Below, one piece after another: positions 1 through 6,072 of a DNA stretch of 9,505 bases (position 1 is its first letter; every line of letters starts with the position of its first letter). Under the pieces are notes generated by a model, which saw only the letters and a program-made list of their open reading frames with translations, made no database searches and was not told the DNA's origin. Made by a program: the position numbers and the translations under genes. The stretch spans positions 1 to 9,505 of the forward strand of contig URTW01000072.1 in assembly GCA_900550815.1 (NCBI GenBank), in the 5' to 3' direction. This DNA comes from an uncultured Collinsella sp. Its GTDB lineage: Bacteria > Actinomycetota > Coriobacteriia > Coriobacteriales > Coriobacteriaceae.

Positions 1-1
1 T

Positions 2-331
2 ACGACCGTGAACGTTCAGCATATCGAGAGCCTAAACGACATGGTTGCATCCATCACCGGCGTTGTCGTGAGCGAACGAATCCCCGACCGTATCTTCGAT
101 GATGCCGACCAGGTCGAGCTCGTCGATATAGAGCCCGAAGACCTACTTGAGCGCCTTCGCGCCGGCCTCGTCTACCGTCCCGCACAAGCCGACCGAGCGC
201 AACAGCATTTTTTTACCGTCGAGAACCTCACCGCACTCCGAGAAATCGCGCTGCGCCGCTGCGCCGATCGCACCGGTCACCTCACAGACGCTGCACGCGT
301 CCAGGGAAACCGAGACTACAACACCAGATAG
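2..331 (+). CDS. kdpD: KdpD sensor kinase, N-terminal sensor-domain fragment (5' end outside window, ends at in-frame amber)
   Basis: The frame is open from the window edge to a TAG at 329-331 and encodes the last part of the KdpD N-terminal sensor domain. The opening residues TTVNVQHIESLND and the later NLTALREIALRRCADR are hallmark KdpD sequences. In this family the domain carries a Walker-type ATP site and takes part in sensing K+ or turgor; the Walker motifs would lie upstream of the window. Immediately after the TAG the same frame continues with RIIVCVSPAP, the normal start of the KdpD Usp domain. The linker length is also normal, so this is one gene interrupted by a single codon, not two genes. 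A GAG, AAG or CAG to TAG change would explain it. As read, the product would be a sensor domain without a kinase. Family identity is very secure. Whether the stop is real or a sequencing error cannot be told from here. Confidence 0.85.
   Translation, partial: TTVNVQHIESLNDMVASITGVVVSERIPDRIFDDADQVELVDIEPEDLLERLRAGLVYRPAQADRAQQHFFTVENLTALREIALRRCADRTGHLTDAARVQGNRDYNTR
329..331 (+). other. In-frame amber (TAG) codon interrupting kdpD
   Basis: The codons read ACC AGA TAG CGT ATC ATA GTC, giving TR*RIIV in one continuous frame. Both sides match KdpD without a shift. Four other genes here (kdpE, uxaA, the transporter and uxaC) end in TAG, so TAG acts as a normal stop in this genome. The lesion is either a nonsense substitution or a base-call error. 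Confidence 0.85.
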
Positions 332-394
332 CGTATCATAGTCTGCGTCTCCCCGGCGCCGACCAATCCCCGCATCGTCCGTGCCGCCGCACGC

Positions 395-2290
395 ATGGCG
401 AAAGCGTTTCGCAGCGAACTCGTCGCCCTGTTCGTAGAGAGCCCGCGCACGCAAGCCATGAGCGATGATGAGCGCACCAAGCTTGTAGCCAATATCGCCC
501 TAGCCGAGCAGCTCGGAGCACATATGGAAACCGTCTATGGCGACGACATCGCGTTTCAGATCTCCGAGTTCGCGCGCCTGGCGGGTATTTCGAAGATCGT
601 CATGGGGCGCACGGGCGAGCGCAGCAGCGTCCGTCAGGCCCTCTTTGGCCGCAAATCTCTCGTAGAACAGCTCATAACATTCGCCCCGAACCTCGACATT
701 TACATCATTCCAGAACAGTCGACTCCGCCCTCCCGACCCAAAGGACGCCGCCATGCGCTCGCCCTGCAGCCGCCCGGCAGCCGAAACGTGCTTCGCACGC
801 TGACCCTCTCTCTTGCCGCCACGGCGATCGGCGCGGCTTTCCGCCATCTGGGATTTGCCGACTCCAGCATCATATCCCTCTATATCTTCACGGCCCTGCT
901 GACCGCCGTCACCACGACGGGGCGTATCTGCACGATCGTATCGAGCGTGCTCTCTGTAGTGCTTTACAACTTCTGCTTTGTCACGCCTCTGTTTTCGCTC
1001 GCCAGCTACGACCGAAGCTATCTGGTCACGTTCGGCATCATGTTCGCCACCGCTATGGTCGCCGGCGAGTTAACTGCGCGCATCGCCGACAACGCCCGTA
1101 CATCCGCCGAGAACGCATTCAAAACGCGCGTACTCCTCGAAACGAACCAGCTCTTGCAGCAAGCCCATAGCGCGGAGGAGTGCGCCCGCGTCGCCATGAA
1201 CCAACTCGTCAAACTGCTAAAACTCGACGTGGTCTTCTACCCCGCCGAACACGGCACGCTCGGCAAGGCGCTCTATGAGTCCGCTGGCACCGAAAACCGA
1301 TCCGCGTCGCTGCTCACCGACTACGAGCGCGCCGTTGCAACCTGGACCTACACCAACAACAAGCGCGCGGGCGCAAGCACGCGGACCCTGCCTGAGGCGC
1401 GCTGTCTCTACCTCGCGGTTCGCACCGGCGACAAGGTATTCGGTGTCATCGGCATCGCCCTGGAGGGGCGCGAGATCGAAGCCTTCGAGCATTCGATCGT
1501 CCTATCTATCGTAGGTGAATGCGCCTTGGCGCTCGAAAGCGACCGGGCGGCGCAAGAGCGCGAAGAGGCTGCGGTCTTGGCGAAAAACGAGCAGCTGCGC
1601 GCCAACCTTTTGCGCTCCATCGGCCACGATTTGAGGACACCCCTCACGGCTATATCCGGATCTGCGGCAATCCTTCGGAAGAGCGACGAGAAGCTCAGCC
1701 TCGAACAACGCTGCGATCTTGCCGATGCCATCTACGACGACTCCCTCTGGCTTATCGATACCGTGGAGAACCTCCTCGCCATCACACGCGTCGAGGACGG
1801 CACCATTCGCCTCAACTTAACATCCGAGCTCATCGACGAGGTCATCGAGGCCGCCCTCAGCCATGTCGCCCAAGCATCGCATGGACGTGCCGTCACCATC
1901 GAGCACACTGACGACATCCTGCTGGTACGCATCGACGTCCATCTCATCATGCAGGTGCTTACGAATCTCATCATGAACGCCTTCAAATACACGCCCGAGG
2001 ACTCGACTGTCACCATCAGCGCACGTCGCGAGGGCGCGTTCGTCGTGGTGGACGTCGCAGACGATGGGCCGGGTGTGGCAGACTGCGACAAGCCTCATAT
2101 CTTTGAGCGCTTCTTCACCTCAAGCAATACGCGGCCCGTGGATTCGCGTCGAAGCATCGGCCTTGGCCTGTCGCTCTGCCGCTCCATCGTGGAGGCGCAT
2201 GGCGGCGTCATCGAAGTTCGCGACAACCACCCCCATGGGGCCGTCTTCCGTTTTACCCTGCCCGCCGAGGAGATCGAGATTCATGAATAA
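395..2290 (+). CDS. kdpD: KdpD sensor kinase, C-terminal part (Usp, four-helix membrane domain, GAF, histidine kinase)
   Basis: This is the in-frame continuation of kdpD beyond the amber codon (open from 332); the first usable start is ATG 395. Counting from that ATG, the order is: rest of the Usp domain (about 1-110), a DUF4118 region with about four membrane helices (about 131-235), a GAF-like region (about 255-385), a HisKA domain with SIGHDLRTPLTA (phospho-accepting His411), and an ATPase domain with N-box Asn528 (MNAFKYTP), G1 box DDGPGV (556-561) and G2 box IGLGL (588-592). All kinase motifs are intact. KdpD autophosphorylates and passes phosphate to KdpE, controlling the kdpFABC potassium pump; those genes are not in view. 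No Shine-Dalgarno sequence precedes ATG 395, so separate translation of this part is doubtful. With an expected upstream N-terminus, total length would match the usual KdpD size of about 890 residues. Confidence 0.93.
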   Translation: MAKAFRSELVALFVESPRTQAMSDDERTKLVANIALAEQLGAHMETVYGDDIAFQISEFARLAGISKIVMGRTGERSSVRQALFGRKSLVEQLITFAPNLDIYIIPEQSTPPSRPKGRRHALALQPPGSRNVLRTLTLSLAATAIGAAFRHLGFADSSIISLYIFTALLTAVTTTGRICTIVSSVLSVVLYNFCFVTPLFSLASYDRSYLVTFGIMFATAMVAGELTARIADNARTSAENAFKTRVLLETNQLLQQAHSAEECARVAMNQLVKLLKLDVVFYPAEHGTLGKALYESAGTENRSASLLTDYERAVATWTYTNNKRAGASTRTLPEARCLYLAVRTGDKVFGVIGIALEGREIEAFEHSIVLSIVGECALALESDRAAQEREEAAVLAKNEQLRANLLRSIGHDLRTPLTAISGSAAILRKSDEKLSLEQRCDLADAIYDDSLWLIDTVENLLAITRVEDGTIRLNLTSELIDEVIEAALSHVAQASHGRAVTIEHTDDILLVRIDVHLIMQVLTNLIMNAFKYTPEDSTVTISARREGAFVVVDVADDGPGVADCDKPHIFERFFTSSNTRPVDSRRSIGLGLSLCRSIVEAHGGVIEVRDNHPHGAVFRFTLPAEEIEIHE

Positions 2291-2987
2291 TGCCGCTAAG
2301 CCACGCATCCTCCTGGTCGAAGATGACCCGACCGTTCAAAACCTCGTTTCGACCGCGCTTGACCTCCACGGCTATGTCGTGAGCAAGGTTTGCAACGGCC
2401 AAGCCGCCATCATGGATGCGGTGTCGCACGGCCCCAGCCTCATCATGCTCGACCTCGGCCTTCCCGACATTGACGGTATCGAGGTCATCACGAAGATCCG
2501 AAGCTGGTCGGCAGTCCCCATTATCGTCATTTCGGCGCGCACCGAAGATTCCGACAAGATTGCAGCACTTGACGCAGGGGCAGACGACTACCTCACCAAG
2601 CCCTTTTCTGTGGATGAGTTGCTCGCGCGCGTCCGTGCGAATTTGAGGCGCTCCTCGATGGCGTCGAGCGAGTCGACAGAAGTGAGCACGTTCGACAACG
2701 GTCCGCTGCATATCGACTACGCCGCGGGATACGCGACGAAAGACGGACGCGAGCTCTCGCTCACCCCAACCGAGTACAAATTGCTCGTCCTTCTGGCGAA
2801 AAACGTCGACAAGGTGCTCGCCCACGCCTTCATCACCCGCGAGATATGGGGCACGAGCTGGGACAGCGATCTGGCGAGCCTGCGCGTGTTCATGCGCACC
2901 CTGCGTAAGAAGATCGAGGCAGACCCCTCTCACCCCAAAATGATTCAGACGCACATGGGTGTCGGGTACCGCATGCAGCGTCTCTAG
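2283..2987 (+). CDS. kdpE: KdpE, OmpR-family response regulator of potassium transport genes
   Basis: This encodes a 234-residue response regulator. The receiver domain (about 8-120) has the acidic pair Asp14/Asp15, the phospho-accepting Asp57 in MLDLGLPD, Ser84 in VISAR and Lys106 in TKPF. The C-terminal OmpR-type winged helix (about 133-232) carries LSLTPTEYKLL and ends with the typical GVGYRM. It is expected to receive phosphate from KdpD and activate kdpFABC transcription in the cytoplasm. ATG 2283 is chosen because the receiver domain starts right after it, GAGGAG lies at 2267-2272, and the ATG overlaps the kdpD stop by 8 bp (ATGAATAA), implying translational coupling. The frame is open further upstream inside kdpD, but that extension has no family resemblance. 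If translation of kdpD really stops at 331, coupled expression of kdpE may suffer too. Confidence 0.95.
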   Translation: MNNAAKPRILLVEDDPTVQNLVSTALDLHGYVVSKVCNGQAAIMDAVSHGPSLIMLDLGLPDIDGIEVITKIRSWSAVPIIVISARTEDSDKIAALDAGADDYLTKPFSVDELLARVRANLRRSSMASSESTEVSTFDNGPLHIDYAAGYATKDGRELSLTPTEYKLLVLLAKNVDKVLAHAFITREIWGTSWDSDLASLRVFMRTLRKKIEADPSHPKMIQTHMGVGYRMQRL

Positions 2988-3078
2988 CCCGCCCAACAAA
3001 AAGTTGCGGTGAAATACGGAGTAGATAAGGCCTTTGACAGCCAAAACAGTCCGTATTTCACCGCAACTGATGGGCGGG
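2988..3078. repeat. Nested perfect inverted repeat between convergent genes (19-bp inner arms, 8-bp outer arms)
   Basis: The inner arms 3002-3020 (AGTTGCGGTGAAATACGGA) and 3050-3068 are perfect reverse complements around a 29-nt loop. The outer arms 2988-2995 (CCCGCCCA) and 3071-3078 (TGGGCGGG) are also perfect, set off by 6 and 2 unpaired bases. The element starts directly after the kdpE stop and ends 6 bp short of the stop of the convergent oxidoreductase gene. The loop holds the small palindrome AAGGCCTT (3027-3034). The likely role is transcription termination. The unusual arm length also fits a REP-like interspersed element, which cannot be judged from one copy. Confidence 0.9.
2996..3068 (-). 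terminator. Probable intrinsic terminator of the GltD-like oxidoreductase gene
   Basis: Read on the minus strand, the 19-bp hairpin (3068-3050 with 3020-3002) begins 16 bp after the gene's TAA and is followed by TTTTGTT (complement of 2996-3002), the layout of a Rho-independent terminator. On the plus strand no T run follows the hairpin, so termination of kdpDE transcripts here would be weaker or need a factor. The 29-nt loop is longer than usual for a terminator. Confidence 0.6.
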
Positions 3079-3084
3079 ATGGAG

Positions 3085-4302
3085 TTAAAGACCCAGGTAG
3101 GTGGTCATGCCTTCGACGGCGAGCTTGGCGCCAGCTACGGCGTGGACCACAGTGAGCGGGCCGTTGACCACGTCGCCGGCGGCAAAGACGCCAGGCACGG
3201 TGGTCATGCCATGCTCGTCGACCGAAAGCAGGCCGCGATGGTCGGTCTCCAGACCGCCCGTTGTAAGCACGAGCTTGTCCTTGGGCACCTGAGACGCCGC
3301 AATCACAACCGTGTCGGCGGACACGTGGTCGAGCTCTTCCTCGTAGCCCACCACATTGTTGTCCTCGTCAAAGATAGCCGTCTCGAACACCGGACCGTTA
3401 TCATCGATGGCGCAGATCGCCTTGCCGCGCACAATCTCGGCACCGTCAAGCTCGGTCAACTCGACCTCGTCGTCAATCGCAGAGATGTGGCGCGAACGGG
3501 CATACACAGTGACCTTGCGGGCACCCGAGCGCAGGGCCGTGCGGGCAACATCCATGGCCACATTGCCGGCGCCGATAACCGCCACGTTCTGCCCGATTGC
3601 CACGCTCGTGGGAACGACCAGATAGTCGATGCCAAAGAGCACATTGCCGCGCGACTCGCCGGGAATACCCAGCTTTCGAGCTCGCCAGGTGCCGGTACCA
3701 ACAAAGACCGCGTCGTAACCGTCGCGCAGCAGGTCGTCGATATGCAGCGCGCCACCGATGGTGGTCGAGGGGCGCACGCGCACGCCAAGCGAGCACATCA
3801 CATGACGGTACTTTTGCACGAGCGCACGGGGCAGGCGGAACTCGGGGATACCGTATTCCAGCACACCGCCGATCTCGGGCCGCTGCTCAAAAACAGTGAC
3901 GGCGCAACCCAGCTGCGCCATCTTAATTGCCACGGTAATGCCGGCTGGGCCGGAGCCGACCACGGCGACCTGCTTGCCGCGCGACGGCGCGGGTCTCCAC
4001 TCCTTGCGGTCCAAATATGCAGTCGAGATATAGTTCTCGATACTCGAAAAATGCACCGGTGTGCCCTTGCGGCCCTGGATGCACGCGCCCTCGCACTGGC
4101 CCGAATGGTTGCAAACCATGGAGCAGACTGCACTCATCGGGGTATTCTGGATCAGCAGCTCGCCCGCCTCTTGCAGACGGCGCTGCTTAAAGAGGTCGAT
4201 AACCTGCGGAATGGGCGTCTGCACCGGACAGCCCTTGATTTGACAGAACGCCTTTTTGCAGCCCAGACAACGATTTGCTTCCTCAACGATGTGGATAGCC
4301 AC
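3085..4302 (-). CDS. NAD(P)-dependent FAD oxidoreductase, glutamate synthase small-subunit (GltD)-like
   Basis: This is a 405-residue cytoplasmic flavoprotein. The N-terminal part has the two cysteine clusters of the GltD-type iron-sulfur domain: Cys12, 15, 20 and 25 (CLGCKKAFCQIKGC), then Cys60, 64, 70 and 74. A FAD-binding GSGPAG (116-121) follows, then a second nucleotide site GAGNVAMD (244-251) with nearby arginines (269, 271) that would suit NADP(H), and a C-terminal FAD motif AAGD (374-377). In this family electrons pass between NAD(P)H, FAD and 4Fe-4S clusters to or from a partner. It is somewhat shorter than classical GltD (about 470). No large glutamate synthase subunit or SudB/NfnA-like partner is visible, so the acceptor is unknown. 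The start is GTG 4302, with AGAGGGG six bases upstream; an in-frame stop at 4360-4362 leaves no standard start before it. The gene has its own gap and terminator, so it is probably monocistronic. Confidence 0.88.
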   Translation of the reverse strand: MAIHIVEEANRCLGCKKAFCQIKGCPVQTPIPQVIDLFKQRRLQEAGELLIQNTPMSAVCSMVCNHSGQCEGACIQGRKGTPVHFSSIENYISTAYLDRKEWRPAPSRGKQVAVVGSGPAGITVAIKMAQLGCAVTVFEQRPEIGGVLEYGIPEFRLPRALVQKYRHVMCSLGVRVRPSTTIGGALHIDDLLRDGYDAVFVGTGTWRARKLGIPGESRGNVLFGIDYLVVPTSVAIGQNVAVIGAGNVAMDVARTALRSGARKVTVYARSRHISAIDDEVELTELDGAEIVRGKAICAIDDNGPVFETAIFDEDNNVVGYEEELDHVSADTVVIAASQVPKDKLVLTTGGLETDHRGLLSVDEHGMTTVPGVFAAGDVVNGPLTVVHAVAGAKLAVEGMTTYLGL

Positions 4303-4308
4303 GCAATT

Positions 4309-4315
4309 CCCCTCT
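4309..4315 (-). promoter_or_regulatory. Ribosome binding site fixing the GTG start of the GltD-like gene
   Basis: The minus strand reads AGAGGGG, then AATTGC, then GTG. The strong match and 6-base spacing support the GTG start; the only in-frame alternatives before the upstream stop are ATT codons. Confidence 0.75.
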
Positions 4316-4358
4316 ATTGACCTGGACGAAATCGGCTTCTTAAACCAATTTGCCCGAA

Positions 4359-4380
4359 TTTATAACCATAGATACGTCAA
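4359..4380 (-). promoter_or_regulatory. Possible promoter region of the GltD-like gene (weak)
   Basis: The 207-bp gap 4303-4509 holds an AT-richer stretch. On the minus strand it contains TTGACG (4380-4375) and TATAAA (4364-4359), about 60 bases before the GTG start. The two boxes are only 10 bases apart, so they cannot form one sigma70-type promoter; TATAAA with a poor -35 box is the likelier reading. The rest of the gap (about 4381-4473) shows nothing recognisable. Confidence 0.3.
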
Positions 4381-4473
4381 CAGTGCGGAAAAGGGCACCG
4401 AAAAGCATCTCACAAACGCGCAGCAGCAACCCTTTCCTCGCACAGAACCACCGTGCAACCCCGTCATCGAGAT

Positions 4474-4507
4474 CAAAAGATTCGCCACCCCTACGAATGG
4501 CGAATCT
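4474..4507 (-). terminator. Terminator-like hairpin after uxaA
   Basis: Perfect 10-bp arms (AGATTCGCCA at 4478-4487, TGGCGAATCT at 4498-4507) surround a 10-nt loop. Read on the minus strand, the stem starts 2 bases after the uxaA stop and runs into TTTTG. The T run is short, but position and shape fit the end of the uronate operon and separate it from the oxidoreductase gene. Confidence 0.65.
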
Positions 4508-4509
4508 CT

Positions 4510-5994
4510 CTACAGGCAGACGCCGTCTTTCCAGATACTGATCTCGTGGCAGCCGCGGCGCTCGGCACTCGTTAGCTTACCGCTCGCTGTATCCAGTACC
4601 AGCTGATACAGGTCTCGGGCAGCCTCGTCGAGTGAGCGTTCGTCTGTGGCAATCACGCCGGCGTTAAAGTCAATCCAGTTGGCCTTGTGGTCGCACAGAC
4701 GCTGATTGGTGAACACCTTGAGGGTGGGCGCCGGTGCACCAAACGGCGTGCCGCGTCCAGTCGAGAACAGAATCACGTGACAGCCAGCAGCCGTCAACGC
4801 CGTGGTGGATACCATGTCGTTGCCCGGGCCGCACAGCATGTTCAGGCCATGCTTGGTGACGTGACCGGCATACGGCAGCACGTCGACAATGGGTGCGGAG
4901 CCGCCCTTTTGCACGCAGCCGCAACTCTTGTCCTCGAGCGTGGTGATGCCACCGTCCTTGTTACCGGGACTCGGGTTCTCGTAGACCACCTCACCATGGC
5001 TAATAAAGTAATCCTTAAAACCGTTAAGCATGTCAGAGGCAGCGTTAAAGACCTGCTCGTCCTCACATCGGTCGAGCAGGATGCTCTCCGCGCCAAACAT
5101 CTCGGGCACTTCGGTGAGCACTGACGTGCCGCCACGGGCGACGACCATATCGCTCACGCGACCGATCGTGGGGTTGGCGGTAATGCCCGAAAGACCGTCA
5201 GAGCCGCCGCACTTAAGACCAATAACCAGCTCTGAGGCCGGAATGGGCTCACGCTTGGCCTGCTTGGCAAGATGTGCCAGCTCGGACAGAATCTTGTGGC
5301 CCTCGATCTGCTCGTCGGCTACATCCTGGCAGGTGAGAAAACGAACGCGCTCGTGATCGAAGTCACCGAGCTCGTCGAGCACCTGCTGATGCGTGCAGTT
5401 CTCGCAACCGAGCGACAGGAATAGCACGCCGGCCGCATTAGGATGACGCGAGAGCGCCACCAGCAGACGACGCGTCTGGGCATGGTCGGCGCCGGTCTGT
5501 GAGCAACCGAACGGATGCGGGAAGTAATAGACACCCTCCAACGAACCCTCGACCAAATCCTGAGCCTGCTCGCACATGGCACGAGCGACTTCGTTGACGC
5601 AACCGACGGTGGGAATGATCCACAGCTCATTGCGCGTGGCGGCACGACCGTCGGCACGGCGGAAGCCCATAAAGGTCTCGGCCTCGATCGGTTCAACGAC
5701 CGGGTGTGTCGGATTGTAGGTGTACTCGATCTCACCAGAGAGGTTGGTCTTCACGTTGTGCGTGTGCAGCCACTGGCCGGGCTGAATGTCCTTCGTCACG
5801 TGGCCGATGGGAAGACCGTACTTGATGACATCCTCACCAGCTGCAATGGCGCGCACGGCCATCTTGTGGCCCTGCGGGATATCCTCCGCGGCAACGCCCT
5901 CGCCCACACCGGGAACCTCGACGGCAGCACCCTTGGCGAGCGGCGACAGCGCAACGATGACGTTGTCGGCCGGATTGATCTGGATAGTGTTCAT
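4510..5994 (-). CDS. uxaA: Altronate dehydratase UxaA
   Basis: This 494-residue protein is close to the usual length (about 495) of UxaA, which converts D-altronate to 2-keto-3-deoxy-D-gluconate in the cytoplasm, the last uxa step of galacturonate breakdown. The N-terminal SAF-type domain (about 11-85) includes KYGLPIGHVTKDI. It is followed by the large galactarate/altronate dehydratase domain, with conserved patches FPHPFGCSQ (Cys164), SLGCENC (Cys197, Cys200), LKCGGSDG (Cys262) and KSCGCVQKGG (Cys358, Cys360), plausible metal-site and catalytic elements. The start is ATG 5994 with AGGAC at 6007-6003, 8 bases upstream. It is the last gene of the cluster, 78 bp after uxaB, with a terminator-like hairpin behind it. 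GarD galactarate dehydratase is a paralogue, but the neighbours uxaB and uxaC make altronate the clear substrate. Confidence 0.95.
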   Translation of the reverse strand: MNTIQINPADNVIVALSPLAKGAAVEVPGVGEGVAAEDIPQGHKMAVRAIAAGEDVIKYGLPIGHVTKDIQPGQWLHTHNVKTNLSGEIEYTYNPTHPVVEPIEAETFMGFRRADGRAATRNELWIIPTVGCVNEVARAMCEQAQDLVEGSLEGVYYFPHPFGCSQTGADHAQTRRLLVALSRHPNAAGVLFLSLGCENCTHQQVLDELGDFDHERVRFLTCQDVADEQIEGHKILSELAHLAKQAKREPIPASELVIGLKCGGSDGLSGITANPTIGRVSDMVVARGGTSVLTEVPEMFGAESILLDRCEDEQVFNAASDMLNGFKDYFISHGEVVYENPSPGNKDGGITTLEDKSCGCVQKGGSAPIVDVLPYAGHVTKHGLNMLCGPGNDMVSTTALTAAGCHVILFSTGRGTPFGAPAPTLKVFTNQRLCDHKANWIDFNAGVIATDERSLDEAARDLYQLVLDTASGKLTSAERRGCHEISIWKDGVCL

Positions 5995-6036
5995 TACAAA
6001 GAGTCCTAACCCTACAGGTTGAGCAGAAGTCGAGTG

Positions 6037-6062
6037 ACGCCCGCCAGTTACCCGGCGGGCGT
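6037..6062 (-). other. GC-rich intercistronic stem-loop between uxaB and uxaA
   Basis: Perfect 9-bp arms (ACGCCCGCC at 6037-6045, GGCGGGCGT at 6054-6062) enclose an 8-nt loop. No T run follows on the minus strand, so it is more likely an mRNA-stabilising or partly attenuating hairpin than a full terminator. It starts 10 bases after the uxaB stop. Confidence 0.6.
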
Positions 6063-6072
6063 ACAGAAGGAT

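Noticed and set aside
329..331. Genome-wide recoding of TAG (for example pyrrolysine)
   Set aside because: TAG is the natural stop of kdpE, uxaA, the transporter gene and uxaC in this window, so TAG is not generally read as sense.
2064..2282. Longer N-terminal extension of kdpE
   Set aside because: The extra codons lie inside the kdpD ATPase domain in another frame and do not resemble a receiver domain. ATG 2283 has a good ribosome site and the normal KdpE beginning.
2988..3078. Insertion sequence ends or a CRISPR unit
   Set aside because: Only 29 bases lie between the inner arms, with no transposase, no direct repeats flanking it and no repeat-spacer pattern.
3034..4320. A 428-codon open frame on the plus strand opposite the GltD-like gene
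   Set aside because: It is an antisense shadow starting in the loop of the inverted repeat, rich in His/Arg/Ala/Gly with no domain. The minus-strand gene has all expected cysteine and nucleotide-binding motifs.
4359..4380. A confident sigma70 promoter made of TTGACG and TATAAA
   Set aside because: The boxes are 10 bases apart instead of about 17, so they cannot work as one promoter; kept only as a weak region.
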